From Streptomyces sp. AC550_RSS872 (GTDB lineage Bacteria > Actinomycetota > Actinomycetes > Streptomycetales > Streptomycetaceae), in the NCBI RefSeq assembly GCF_019049285.1, contig NZ_JAGMUL010000062.1, positions 178,551 to 242,550 of the forward strand: a stretch of DNA of 64,000 nucleotides, given 5' to 3'. Shown piece after piece: positions 40,965 through 48,836 of this stretch; position 1 is the first letter of the stretch, and each line of letters starts with the position of its first letter. The notes under the pieces were generated by a model. It saw only the letters and a list, made by a program, of their open reading frames with translations, made no database searches and was not told the DNA's origin. The position numbers were made by a program, and so were the translations under genes.

Positions 40965-43358
40965 ATGCTCTCGGCCAGGGGAACTGCAACGCCCCCAGGG
41001 GCGCGGGGCTGTGTTGAATCTGCGGCTACCGCCGCGTGGGCGCGACCAGCCACATCGGACCCGCAGCCGCCGACGAAGACAAGCCACCCCCTACGAGTCG
41101 CGATCATCGGCGGGGGCCCCGGCGGCCTCTACGCCGCAGCCCTCCTCAAACGCCTCGCCCCCGACCGCGAGATCACCGTCTGGGAACGCAACGCTCCCGA
41201 CGACACCTTCGGCTTCGGAGTGGTCCTCTCCGACGAAACCCTCGGCGGCATCGAACACGCCGACCCCGTCGTCTACGAGGCACTCCAGGCGCACTTCACC
41301 CGCTGGGACGACATCGACATCGTCCACCGAAACACCCGCCAGACCTCCGGAGGACACGGCTTCGCGGCCCTCGGCAGACAACGCCTCCTGGAAATCCTCC
41401 ACACCCGCTGCCACGACCTCGGCGTGGACCTCCGCTTCCGCTCCGAGGCGCCGGCCCCGCATCACCTCTCAGAGGCATACGACCTGGTCATCGCCGCAGA
41501 CGGTGTGCACAGCACCACCCGTGAGGCCTACGCCCATGTGTTCCGCCCATATGTGGCCGAACACCACTGCCGTTACATCTGGCTCGCGGCGGACTTCGCC
41601 TTCGAATCCTTCCGCTTCGAGATCGCCGAGACCGAGCACGGCGTGATGCAGCTGCACGGCTACCCCTACACCGCCGACGCCTCCACGGTGATCGTCGAGA
41701 TGCGGGAAGAGGTCTGGCAGGCCGCCGGGTTCGCGGAACTCGACGAACCGGAGTCCGTCGAGCGCTGCGCCAAGATCTTCGCGGAGGCGCTCGGCGGACG
41801 GCCGCTCAAGTCCAACAAGTCGGCGTGGACCACCTTCCGCACGGTCGTCAACGAACGCTGGTCGCACGGCAACGTCGTCCTGCTCGGCGACGCCGCCCAC
41901 ACCGCCCACTTCTCCATCGGCTCCGGCACCAAACTGGCCGTCGAGGACGCCCTCGCGCTGGCCGCCTGCCTGGAGGAACAGCCCTCCCTGGAGAGGGCGT
42001 TGGCGGCATACGAGGAGGAGCGCAAGCCGGTCGTCGCCTCCACGCAGCGCGCCGCCCGCGCCAGCCTGGAATGGTTCGAGAACCTCGGCCTCTACCTCGA
42101 CCAGCCGCCCCGCCAGTTCGCCTTCAACCTCCTCACCCGCAGCCGCCGCGTCACCCACGACAACCTGCGCCTGCGCGACGCCCACTTCACCGAGGCCGTG
42201 GAGCGGGACTTCGGCTGTCCGCCCGGTACGCCGCCGATGTTCACGCCGTTCCGGCTGCGCGGCCTGACCCTGCGCAACCGGGTCGTCGTGTCCGCGATGG
42301 ACATGTACTCGGCGACGGACGGTGTCCCCGGCGACTTCCACCTCGTCCATCTCGGCGCCCGTGCCCTCGGCGGCGCCGGACTGGTGATGACCGAGATGGT
42401 GTGCGTCAGCCCGGAGGGACGGATCACCCCCGGCTGTACCGGCCTCTACACCGGCAAACAGGGGGAGGCCTGGCGGCGGATCGTCCGGTTCGTGCACGCG
42501 CAGGCACCCGGCGCCGCGATCGGCGTGCAGCTCGGCCACAGCGGGCGCAAGGGCTCGACCAAACTGATGTGGGAGGGCATCGACGAACCGCTGGAGGACG
42601 GCAACTGGCCGCTCGTCGCCCCGTCCCCGATCCCCTACAAGCCGTACAGCCAGACCCCGCGTGAGCTGACCCGCTCCCAACTCACCGATATCCGCGAGCA
42701 GTTCACAGCAGCCGCTTGGCGCGCCGCGCGCGCCGGGTTCGACCTCCTCGAACTCCACTGCGCGCACGGCTATCTGCTCTCCGGGTTCCTCTCCCCGCTG
42801 ACCAACCGCCGCACCGACGCCTACGGCGGCTCACTCGAGAAACGCCTTCGCTTCCCGCTCGAAGTCTTCGACGCCGTACGGGCCGTGTGGCCGGAGGAAC
42901 GGCCCATGACCGTCCGGATCTCCGCCACCGACTGGGCGGAGGGCGGTACGACCGCCGAGGACGCCGTCGAGATCGCCCGTGCCTTCGCCGCGCACGGCGC
43001 CGACGCCGTCGACGTGTCGACCGGACAGGTCGTGGCCGACGAGCAGCCGGAGTACGGGCGGTCGTACCAGACGCCGTACGCCGACCGGATCCGGCACGCC
43101 ACCGGCCTCCCGGTGATCGCGGTCGGCGCCATCTCCTCCTGGGACGACGTCAACTCCCTGATCCTGGCGGGCCGTACGGACCTGTGCGCCCTCGCCCGCC
43201 CACACCTCTACGACCCGCACTGGACGCTGCACGCCGCGGCCGAGCAGGGCTACGACGGTCCGGGCGTCGTCTGGCCGGTCCCGTACCGGGCGGGCAGCCG
43301 CCGTCCGCAGACCGGGCGCACGGACGCCCCCAAGCCCCGGCTCACCCTGGGGAGGTGA
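40965..43358 (+). CDS. bifunctional aryl-CoA monooxygenase/reductase (anthraniloyl-CoA or salicylyl-CoA 5-hydroxylase type)
   Basis: A fusion of about 797 aa. The N-terminal part is an FAD aromatic hydroxylase: VAIIGGGPGGLYAAALLK, and GDAAHTAHFSIGSGTKLAVEDALAL. From about residue 425 comes an old-yellow-enzyme reductase: FRLRGLTLRNRVVVSAMDMYSA, QLGHSGRKGS, and ELHCAHGYLLSGFLSPLTNRRTDAYGG. This is the architecture of 2-aminobenzoyl-CoA monooxygenase/reductase, which hydroxylates and then reduces the ring, and of proteins named salicylyl-CoA 5-hydroxylase. The only start with a ribosome-binding site is ATG 40965 (GGGGAGGTAGGG). It adds about 44 unusual residues encoded by a dispersed repeat before the FAD domain begins at 41098. 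Confidence 0.9.
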   Translation: MLSARGTATPPGARGCVESAATAAWARPATSDPQPPTKTSHPLRVAIIGGGPGGLYAAALLKRLAPDREITVWERNAPDDTFGFGVVLSDETLGGIEHADPVVYEALQAHFTRWDDIDIVHRNTRQTSGGHGFAALGRQRLLEILHTRCHDLGVDLRFRSEAPAPHHLSEAYDLVIAADGVHSTTREAYAHVFRPYVAEHHCRYIWLAADFAFESFRFEIAETEHGVMQLHGYPYTADASTVIVEMREEVWQAAGFAELDEPESVERCAKIFAEALGGRPLKSNKSAWTTFRTVVNERWSHGNVVLLGDAAHTAHFSIGSGTKLAVEDALALAACLEEQPSLERALAAYEEERKPVVASTQRAARASLEWFENLGLYLDQPPRQFAFNLLTRSRRVTHDNLRLRDAHFTEAVERDFGCPPGTPPMFTPFRLRGLTLRNRVVVSAMDMYSATDGVPGDFHLVHLGARALGGAGLVMTEMVCVSPEGRITPGCTGLYTGKQGEAWRRIVRFVHAQAPGAAIGVQLGHSGRKGSTKLMWEGIDEPLEDGNWPLVAPSPIPYKPYSQTPRELTRSQLTDIREQFTAAAWRAARAGFDLLELHCAHGYLLSGFLSPLTNRRTDAYGGSLEKRLRFPLEVFDAVRAVWPEERPMTVRISATDWAEGGTTAEDAVEIARAFAAHGADAVDVSTGQVVADEQPEYGRSYQTPYADRIRHATGLPVIAVGAISSWDDVNSLILAGRTDLCALARPHLYDPHWTLHAAAEQGYDGPGVVWPVPYRAGSRRPQTGRTDAPKPRLTLGR
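41032..41056 (+). repeat. 25-bp repeat inside the 5' end of the monooxygenase gene
   Basis: Exact inverted copy of 39276-39300. The surrounding 40980-41085 has the look of a Streptomyces intergenic repeat (CCCCAGGGGCGCGGGGC..., CGCGACCAGCCAC). Confidence 0.75.
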
Positions 43359-43487
43359 AACCCGCCCTGCCCACCTGGGCCACAGTGCTCACCGGCCGGG
43401 CCCGAGTACCAGCCCATGCGGGCCGAGCGGTCCACGACGTTGTCGCCGTCGAGGACCTCCACGCGATGTCCCTCGGCCGCCGGCCGT

Positions 43488-44357
43488 TCACCGGGCAGGC
43501 GGACGATGGCCGTCCTGCCCGCGCTCGGCGGCCCGGTGAGCCGGACGGTGGCCGGCGTACGTGGCTCCCGCGTCCCGCAGGCGCTCGTGCAGACCCCGGA
43601 AGACGGCGGCCGAGCGGGCGCCCGGCCAGTCCTCGGGCAGCAGCCGGGCGGGCAGGCCGGGGTCGGTGTACGGGAGGTGGCGCCAGGAGTCCAGGGCGAG
43701 GAGGTAGTCGCGGTAGGCCTCCTCCGACGGGGTGTCCTGCCGCCGCTCCCAGTCGTGCAGCACGCGCGCGTGACGGTCGAGGAACGCCTCGTGCTCCTTG
43801 GCCATGGCGGCCAGGTCCCACCATCGGGCGACGGCCTCGACGGTCGGCGTGAAGCCGAGATGCTCACCGCGGAAGAAGTCGACGTACTCCTCCAGGCGCA
43901 GCCGCTGAAGGGTGTGCCGTGCCTCCTCGTAGAGCCGCGCCGGCGCGATCCACACGCCCGGAGCCGCCGTCCCGAAGCCGAGACCGGCCAACCGGGACCG
44001 AAGGACGTGCCGCTTCTGCCGCTCGCTCTCCGGCACCGAGAACACCGCGAGCACCCAGCCCTCGTCCTGCGGCGGCACGGTGGCGTAGATGCGCCGGTCG
44101 CCGTCGTCCAGCAACTGGCGGGCGTCCGGGGAGAGTTCGTACCCGGCCGCGCCCTGCGCCGTACGGGCCGGCAGCAGCAGCCCGCGCCGCTTCAGGCGGG
44201 ACACCGACGACCGTACGGAAGGGGCGTCCACGCCGACCGCGGCCAGCAGTCTGATCAGCTCGGCGACCGGTACCGGGCCGGGCATGTAGCGGCCGTAGGC
44301 GCCGTAGAGCGTGACGATGAGAGACCGTGGTGCATGCTGGTCGGACACGTTGATCAT
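43488..44357 (-). CDS. PaaX-family transcriptional regulator
   Basis: A 289-aa protein. The N-terminal winged helix (LIVTLYGAYGRYMPGPVPVAELIRLLAAVGVDAPSVRSSVSRLKRRGLL) is the PaaX/GntR-like DNA-binding domain. The middle (WVLAVFSVPESERQKRHVLRSRLAGLGFGTAAPGVWIAP) and C-terminal (LDSWRHLPYTDPGLPARLLPEDWPG) are the PaaX effector domains. PaaX represses phenylacetate genes and responds to aryl-CoA. Here it shares an operon with an aryl-CoA ligase 15 bp upstream, so it probably senses the ligase product. The last 20 residues after DAGATYAG look unlike PaaX and may be read from unrelated DNA. Confidence 0.88.
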   Translation of the reverse strand: MINVSDQHAPRSLIVTLYGAYGRYMPGPVPVAELIRLLAAVGVDAPSVRSSVSRLKRRGLLLPARTAQGAAGYELSPDARQLLDDGDRRIYATVPPQDEGWVLAVFSVPESERQKRHVLRSRLAGLGFGTAAPGVWIAPARLYEEARHTLQRLRLEEYVDFFRGEHLGFTPTVEAVARWWDLAAMAKEHEAFLDRHARVLHDWERRQDTPSEEAYRDYLLALDSWRHLPYTDPGLPARLLPEDWPGARSAAVFRGLHERLRDAGATYAGHRPAHRAAERGQDGHRPPAR

Positions 44358-44372
44358 CTTAGTTCGTACGGA

Positions 44373-45986
44373 TCACTGCTGGTCACCTCGTGGGGGGCCG
44401 GCGTCGCGCAGCCGGAAGCGCTGGAGTTTGCCGGTCGCGGTGCGCGGCAGGGCGTCCAGGAAGACGATCTCGCGCGGGCACTTGTACGGTGCCAGCTCGG
44501 CCTTGACGAACGCCCGCAGCGCCTCCACGTCGCGCCGCGCACCCTCCCTGAGCACCGCGTATGCCACCACGACCTGCCCGCGTGCCTCGTCGGGCCGGCC
44601 CACCACCGCCGTCTCCAGGACGTCCGGGTGGCGTAGCAGGGCCTCCTCGACCTCGGGGCCGGCGATGTTGTATCCGGCCGAGATGATCATGTCGTCCGCG
44701 CGGGCGACATAGCGGAAGTAGCCGTCACTCTCCCGGACGTAGGTGTCACCGGTGATGTTCCAGCCGCCCTGCACGTACTCGCGCTGCCGCGGGTCGGCGA
44801 GATACCGGCAGCCGACCGGTCCGCGCACGGCGAGCAGCCCGGGCTCCCCGTCGGGCAGCTCCCGGCCCTCGTGGTCCACCACGCGCGCGTGCCAGCCCGG
44901 TACCGGCCGCCCCGTTTTCCCCGGCCGGATGTGCTCGTCGGCCGCGGAGATGAAGATGTGCAGCAGCTCGGTGGCGCCGATGCCGTTGATGATGCGCAGC
45001 CCGGTCCGCTCGTGCCAGGCCCGCCAGGTGGCGGCGGGCAGGTTCTCACCCGCGGAGACGCAGCGGCGCAGCGAGGAGATGTCGTGCGAGTCGAGGCCGT
45101 CGAGCATCGCGCGGTACGCCGTCGGAGCGGTGAACAGCACGGACACCCGGTGCTCGCCGATCGCGGGCAGCAACTGCCGGGGACCGGCCTGTTCGAGGAG
45201 CAGGGCGCTGGCGCTGGCCCGCATCGGAAAGACGACGAGGCCGCCGAGGCCGAAGGTGAAGCCGAGCGGGGGACTGCCGGTGAAGACATCGTCCGTATGT
45301 GGTTGGAGCACATGCTCCGAGAAGGTGTCGGCTATCGCGAGCACATCCCGGTGGAAGTGCATACAGCCCTTGGGCCGTCCGGTGGTCCCCGAGGTGAAGG
45401 CGATGAGGGCGACGTCGTCGGCCGCGGTGTCGGCGGCGGGGTACGGCCCGTCGGACACGGGGCGGCGCAGGAGGTCGTCGGGGGCGTCGCCGCCGTACGT
45501 GGTGAGGTGCAGGCCGGGTATCTCGGCCTTGGCGAGGTCGTCGACGGCCCGGATGTCGCACAGCGCGTGCCGCACCTGGGCGATCTCGCAGATGGTCCGC
45601 AGTTCCTGCGGCCGCTGCTGGGCCAGCACGGTGACGGCGACCGCGCCCGCCTTCAGCACCGCCAGCCAGCAGGCGGCCAGCCAGGGTGTGGTCGGGCCGC
45701 GCAGCAGCACCCGGTTGCCCGGGACGACGCCAAGGTGGGTGGTGAGCACATGTGCGAGCCGGTCGACGCGGGCGCGCAGTGTGCCGTACGTCCATGTGTC
45801 GCCGGACGGGGTGTGGAACGCGGGGCGCTCGTCGGGCGGGCCGTCGAGCAACTCGGCGGCGGCGTTGAGCCGATCGGGGTAGCGCAGCCCCGGCAGGTCG
45901 AAGTGGAGCTCGGGCCACTGGTCGGGCGGTGGCAGATGCTCGCGGGCGAAGGTGTCGACGTGGGCGGAGCGGTGCAGACCGGCCAT
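44373..45986 (-). CDS. aryl-CoA ligase (2-aminobenzoate-CoA / benzoate-CoA ligase family)
   Basis: A 537-aa adenylate-forming enzyme. It has the P-loop FTSGTTGRPKG, the aromatic-pocket segment INGIGATELLHIFISA, the hinge YFRYVARADDMIISAGYNIAGPEVEEAL and the C-terminal catalytic Lys in LPRTATGKLQRF. The start HRSAHVDTFAREHLPPPDQWPEL is like 2-aminobenzoate-CoA ligases. It should activate anthranilate or a related benzoate to the CoA thioester, the entry step for the neighbouring monooxygenase. ATG 45986 follows AAGGGGG. It is divergent from the acyl-CoA dehydrogenase. Confidence 0.88.
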   Translation of the reverse strand: MAGLHRSAHVDTFAREHLPPPDQWPELHFDLPGLRYPDRLNAAAELLDGPPDERPAFHTPSGDTWTYGTLRARVDRLAHVLTTHLGVVPGNRVLLRGPTTPWLAACWLAVLKAGAVAVTVLAQQRPQELRTICEIAQVRHALCDIRAVDDLAKAEIPGLHLTTYGGDAPDDLLRRPVSDGPYPAADTAADDVALIAFTSGTTGRPKGCMHFHRDVLAIADTFSEHVLQPHTDDVFTGSPPLGFTFGLGGLVVFPMRASASALLLEQAGPRQLLPAIGEHRVSVLFTAPTAYRAMLDGLDSHDISSLRRCVSAGENLPAATWRAWHERTGLRIINGIGATELLHIFISAADEHIRPGKTGRPVPGWHARVVDHEGRELPDGEPGLLAVRGPVGCRYLADPRQREYVQGGWNITGDTYVRESDGYFRYVARADDMIISAGYNIAGPEVEEALLRHPDVLETAVVGRPDEARGQVVVAYAVLREGARRDVEALRAFVKAELAPYKCPREIVFLDALPRTATGKLQRFRLRDAGPPRGDQQ

Positions 45987-46075
45987 GGCGGTTCGCCCCC
46001 TTGCCGTGTGGGCTGCCTTGTGGGCTCGTGCATCTGGGCATCGCGGTGGGCTCGCACTGGGAGCGTATCGTGTTG

Positions 46076-46104
46076 GTGACGACAGTCAATGGTGCGCGAT
46101 ATCG
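46076..46104 (+). promoter_or_regulatory. promoter/operator of acyl-CoA dehydrogenase and ligase (14-bp element, copy 2)
   Basis: GTGACGACAGTCAA (46076-46089) repeats the element at 40048-40061. The next bases TGGTGCGCGATATC match the first site at 10 of 14 positions, including a -10-like GATATC. It lies in the 185-bp divergent region, 83 bp before the acyl-CoA dehydrogenase start. Confidence 0.65.
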
Positions 46105-46171
46105 TCGAGGAGGCCCGCGAGGAGGTCCGTCGAGAGGGCCCGTCGCGGACGGCCCCGCAGGGAGGTCGGCA

Positions 46172-47302
46172 ATGCCCGCATTCTCACTCGATCCACCGCA
46201 AACCGCATGGTGTGCCGAACTGCGCGCCCTGGCCGCCGAACGGCTGCGCCCGCTCGCGGAGAAGGGCGAGCCCGGGCACGTCAACCGTCCCCTCGTCGCC
46301 GAGCTCGGCCAACTGGGGCTGTCGCAACGGCTGTTCACCTCCGGCGCGGTAGACCTGTGCCTGATGCGGGAGTCCCTCGCGTACGCCTGCACGGAGGCCG
46401 AGACCGCGCTCGCCCTACAGGGCCTGGGCGCGTATCCCGTGCACGCGTACGGCACCCCCGCCCAGCGGGACCGCTGGCTGCCCGGCGTGGCCGAGGGGAG
46501 CACGGTGGCGGCCTTCGCGCTGAGCGAGCCGGGAGCCGGGTCGGACGCGGCGGCACTGGAACTCGCCGCCGAGCCCGACGGCCCCGCCCGCTGGCGGCTC
46601 ACCGGCGAGAAGTGCTGGATCTCCAACGCCCCCGAGGCCGATTTCTACACCGTGTTCGCCCGCACCACCCCCGGCGCCGGCGCCCGGGGCGTCACCGCAT
46701 TCCTGCTGCCCGCCGACCGCCCCGGCCTCACCGGAGCGGGCCTGGACATGCTGTCCCCGCACCCCATCGGCAGCCTCGACTTCGAGGCCGTCCCGGTCAC
46801 CGCCGACGATGTGCTGGGCGAACCGGACCGCGGCTTCCGGGTGGCGATGGGCACCCTGAACCTCTTCCGGCCCAGCGTCGGCGCCTTCGCCGTCGGCATG
46901 GCCCAGGCCGCCCTGGACGCGACCCTCGCCCACACGGCCCGACGGGACGCGTTCGGCGGCAAGTTGAAGGACCTCCAGGCCGTCGCCCACCAGGTCGCCG
47001 AGATGGCCCTGCGCACGGAGGCGGCCCGTCTCATGGTGTACGCGGCGGCGACGGCGTACGACGAGGAGGCCCCGGACGTGCCCCGGCGCGCCGCGATGGC
47101 GAAGCTGCTCGCGACGGAGACCGCGCAGTACGTCGTCGACAGGGCGGTCCAGTTGCACGGTGCCCGTGCCCTGCACCGCGGCCATCTGCTCGAACACCTC
47201 TACCGCGAGGTGCGCGCACCGCGCGTCTACGAAGGCGCCAGCGAGGTGCAACGCGGCATCATCGCCAAGGAGTTGTACGCGGACATGGAGGCCGGCCAGT
47301 GA
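46172..47302 (+). CDS. acyl-CoA dehydrogenase
   Basis: A 376-aa flavoenzyme from ATG 46172 with GGGAGG upstream. Family segments include FALSEPGAGSDAAAL, WRLTGEKCWISNAPEADFYTVFART and the C-terminal VQLHGARALHRGHLLEHLYREVRAPRVYEGASEVQR, with a Glu at the usual base region (YEGASE). In the context it would dehydrogenate a ring-reduced or ring-opened CoA intermediate of the aromatic pathway. Its stop overlaps the RidA gene (GTGA). Confidence 0.9.
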   Translation: MPAFSLDPPQTAWCAELRALAAERLRPLAEKGEPGHVNRPLVAELGQLGLSQRLFTSGAVDLCLMRESLAYACTEAETALALQGLGAYPVHAYGTPAQRDRWLPGVAEGSTVAAFALSEPGAGSDAAALELAAEPDGPARWRLTGEKCWISNAPEADFYTVFARTTPGAGARGVTAFLLPADRPGLTGAGLDMLSPHPIGSLDFEAVPVTADDVLGEPDRGFRVAMGTLNLFRPSVGAFAVGMAQAALDATLAHTARRDAFGGKLKDLQAVAHQVAEMALRTEAARLMVYAAATAYDEEAPDVPRRAAMAKLLATETAQYVVDRAVQLHGARALHRGHLLEHLYREVRAPRVYEGASEVQRGIIAKELYADMEAGQ

Positions 47303-47697
47303 GTACCGAGCGCGTCAACCCGCCCGACCTGTCCCCGCCCACCGGCTTCTCCCACGCGGTCGTCGCGACCGGCTCACGCGTCGTTTTCCTGGCCGGACAG
47401 ACCGCGCTCGACGCCGACGGCAAGGTGGTCGGGGAGACGCTGCCGGAACAGTTCGAGCGGGCGCTCACCAATCTGCTGGCATCGCTGGCGGCGGCCGGCG
47501 GGGCACCGGCCGACCTCGCGCGGGTCACCGTCTACGCCACGGACGTCGCCGCGTACCGCGCCCAGGTCGCCGAACTCGGCTGCGTCTGGCGGCAGTTGGC
47601 GGGCAGGGACTATCCGGCGATGGCGGTCGTCGAGGTCGTGAGGCTCTGGGACGAACGGGCGATGGTCGAGCTCGACGGCTTCGCGGTACTGCCGTAG
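47299..47697 (+). CDS. RidA/YjgF-family enamine/imine deaminase
   Basis: A 132-aa trimer-forming protein, GTG 47299 overlapping the preceding stop. Family features are VVATGSRVVFLAGQTALDADGKVVG, EQFERALTNLLASLAAAGGAPADLARVTVYATD, and YPAMAVVEVVRLWDERAMVELDGFAVL, which places an acidic residue after the usual Arg site. RidA proteins hydrolyse reactive enamines and imines to carbonyls and ammonia. That fits an anthranilate route, in which the amino group of a dearomatised 2-aminobenzoyl-CoA must be removed. Confidence 0.9.
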   Translation: MSTERVNPPDLSPPTGFSHAVVATGSRVVFLAGQTALDADGKVVGETLPEQFERALTNLLASLAAAGGAPADLARVTVYATDVAAYRAQVAELGCVWRQLAGRDYPAMAVVEVVRLWDERAMVELDGFAVLP

Positions 47698-47704
47698 ATC
47701 GTGC

Positions 47705-47899
47705 TCACGCCGCCATGGCGAGGCGTTCGGCCGGCACCCGGTGCGGGGCGACGACGCGGCCGTCGGGCAGCAGCTCACCGCTGTCGTCGAAGAGGATCGC
47801 CCCGTCGCAGAGCAGGCTCCAGCCCTGCTCGGGGTGGGCGGCGACCACATGGGCGCTGTGGTGGTCGGAAGAAGGGCACGAAGGCTGGTGGGTACACAT
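47705..47899 (-). CDS. DUF5999 family small protein
   Basis: A 64-aa protein from ATG 47899 with GGAGGTG upstream. It starts MCTHQPSCPSSDHHSAH and continues VVAAHPEQGWSLLCDGAILFDDSGELLPDGRVVAPHR, the DUF5999 pattern common in Streptomyces. The Cys and His of the first 15 residues could bind metal. Function unknown. It is convergent with ridA, 7 bp apart. Confidence 0.85.
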   Translation of the reverse strand: MCTHQPSCPSSDHHSAHVVAAHPEQGWSLLCDGAILFDDSGELLPDGRVVAPHRVPAERLAMAA

Positions 47900-48136
47900 G
47901 GCGCACCTCCATATCGGGCGGACGATCCGTGTGGGCCATCCATATGGGTAGACCATCCTCTCCTCAGGAACTCATCGGAACGGCCCGCCGTGAACCGTGA
48001 CAACACGCGGACAACTCTCGGACCGATCCACGAAGGTCGAGGCGGACTCGCCACCGAAGGGGTGACGATCACGCCCATAAGCACACCGGCCGGGTACGAG
48101 TGGAACGCCCCACTCCGTCCACCGGGAGGTCATCCC

Positions 48137-48589
48137 ATGCCCCTGCGCCCCGCCCTCGCCACCGCCGCCGGCGCCGTCCTGCTCCTGCTGGCCGCCGCGC
48201 CCCCGGCCCTCGCCGGCTCCGACGTCACCGCCGAGCCCAAGGAGACCGTGACGGTCGACAAGACCGTCCGCATGGCCGCGGACGGCACCGTCACCGTCGC
48301 CGGCACCTACCGCTGTGCCGACAGCACGGGTCCCGTCTTCGTGAGCGCCTCCGTCGGCCAGAAGTCCTCCACCGCCCGCTACGCCATCGGCGGCACCCTC
48401 GCCGTGTGCGACGGCAAGAAGCACCGCTGGGAGAACAAGAGCAAGACCTCCTCGGCCACCCTCAAGCACGGCAAGGCGAACGTCGAGGCCACCATCGTGG
48501 AACTCCGCCCCGCGGACGACCTGGGCGGCCTGCCGCTGCCCCACTTCCACGCGACGTCGAAGACGGACATCACCCTGACGAAGGCCTGA
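48137..48589 (+). CDS. secreted DUF6299 family protein
   Basis: A 150-aa exported protein: a Sec signal peptide of about 26 residues (ATAAGAVLLLLAAAPPALA) and a beta-rich mature part with two Cys (YRCADS and LAVCDGKKHRW) likely to form a disulfide. The IGGTLAVCDGKKHRWEN block is typical of this Streptomyces family. Function unknown. ATG 48137 has GGGAGG upstream. Confidence 0.8.
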   Translation: MPLRPALATAAGAVLLLLAAAPPALAGSDVTAEPKETVTVDKTVRMAADGTVTVAGTYRCADSTGPVFVSASVGQKSSTARYAIGGTLAVCDGKKHRWENKSKTSSATLKHGKANVEATIVELRPADDLGGLPLPHFHATSKTDITLTKA

Positions 48590-48650
48590 CGGCGGCCCCG
48601 TCGACCGGGCGCCCCCACCGCAGCAGGTAAACACCCCGCAGCACGTGGCA

Positions 48651-48684
48651 CGTCGCGCCCCTCCCCGACCGGAGGGGCGCGACG
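48651..48684. terminator. strong bidirectional terminator
   Basis: CGTCGCGCCCCTCC (48651-48664) is the exact reverse complement of GGAGGGGCGCGACG (48671-48684), loop CCGACC. It lies between the DUF6299 gene and the convergent amidase gene. Confidence 0.8.
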
Positions 48685-48719
48685 CTGTACCGCGCGCTGT
48701 ACCGCGCACTGTACCGCGC
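48684..48719. repeat. 12-bp tandem repeat, three units
   Basis: GCTGTACCGCGC twice (48684-48707) and ACTGTACCGCGC once (48708-48719), directly after the terminator hairpin. Noncoding. Confidence 0.85.
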
Positions 48720-48836
48720 GGTCAGGGCGACACGGCTTCCGTGGATGCTGCGGGTGTCCAGGCCGTGGCGGGCCGGGCGGCGACTCCGCGTGCCGCAGCA
48801 CGCCGTGCCTCCCTCATCCCACGAGGGGTCGGGGAG

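Noticed and set aside
44358..44372. Separate promoter for paaX
   Set aside because: Only 15 bp separate it from the ligase stop; it is best read as the second gene of the ligase operon.
47900..48136. CCATATGG palindrome and TCCATAT repeats before the DUF5999 gene as an operator
   Set aside because: Short, common hexamer-level symmetry without a second supporting copy at a regular distance.
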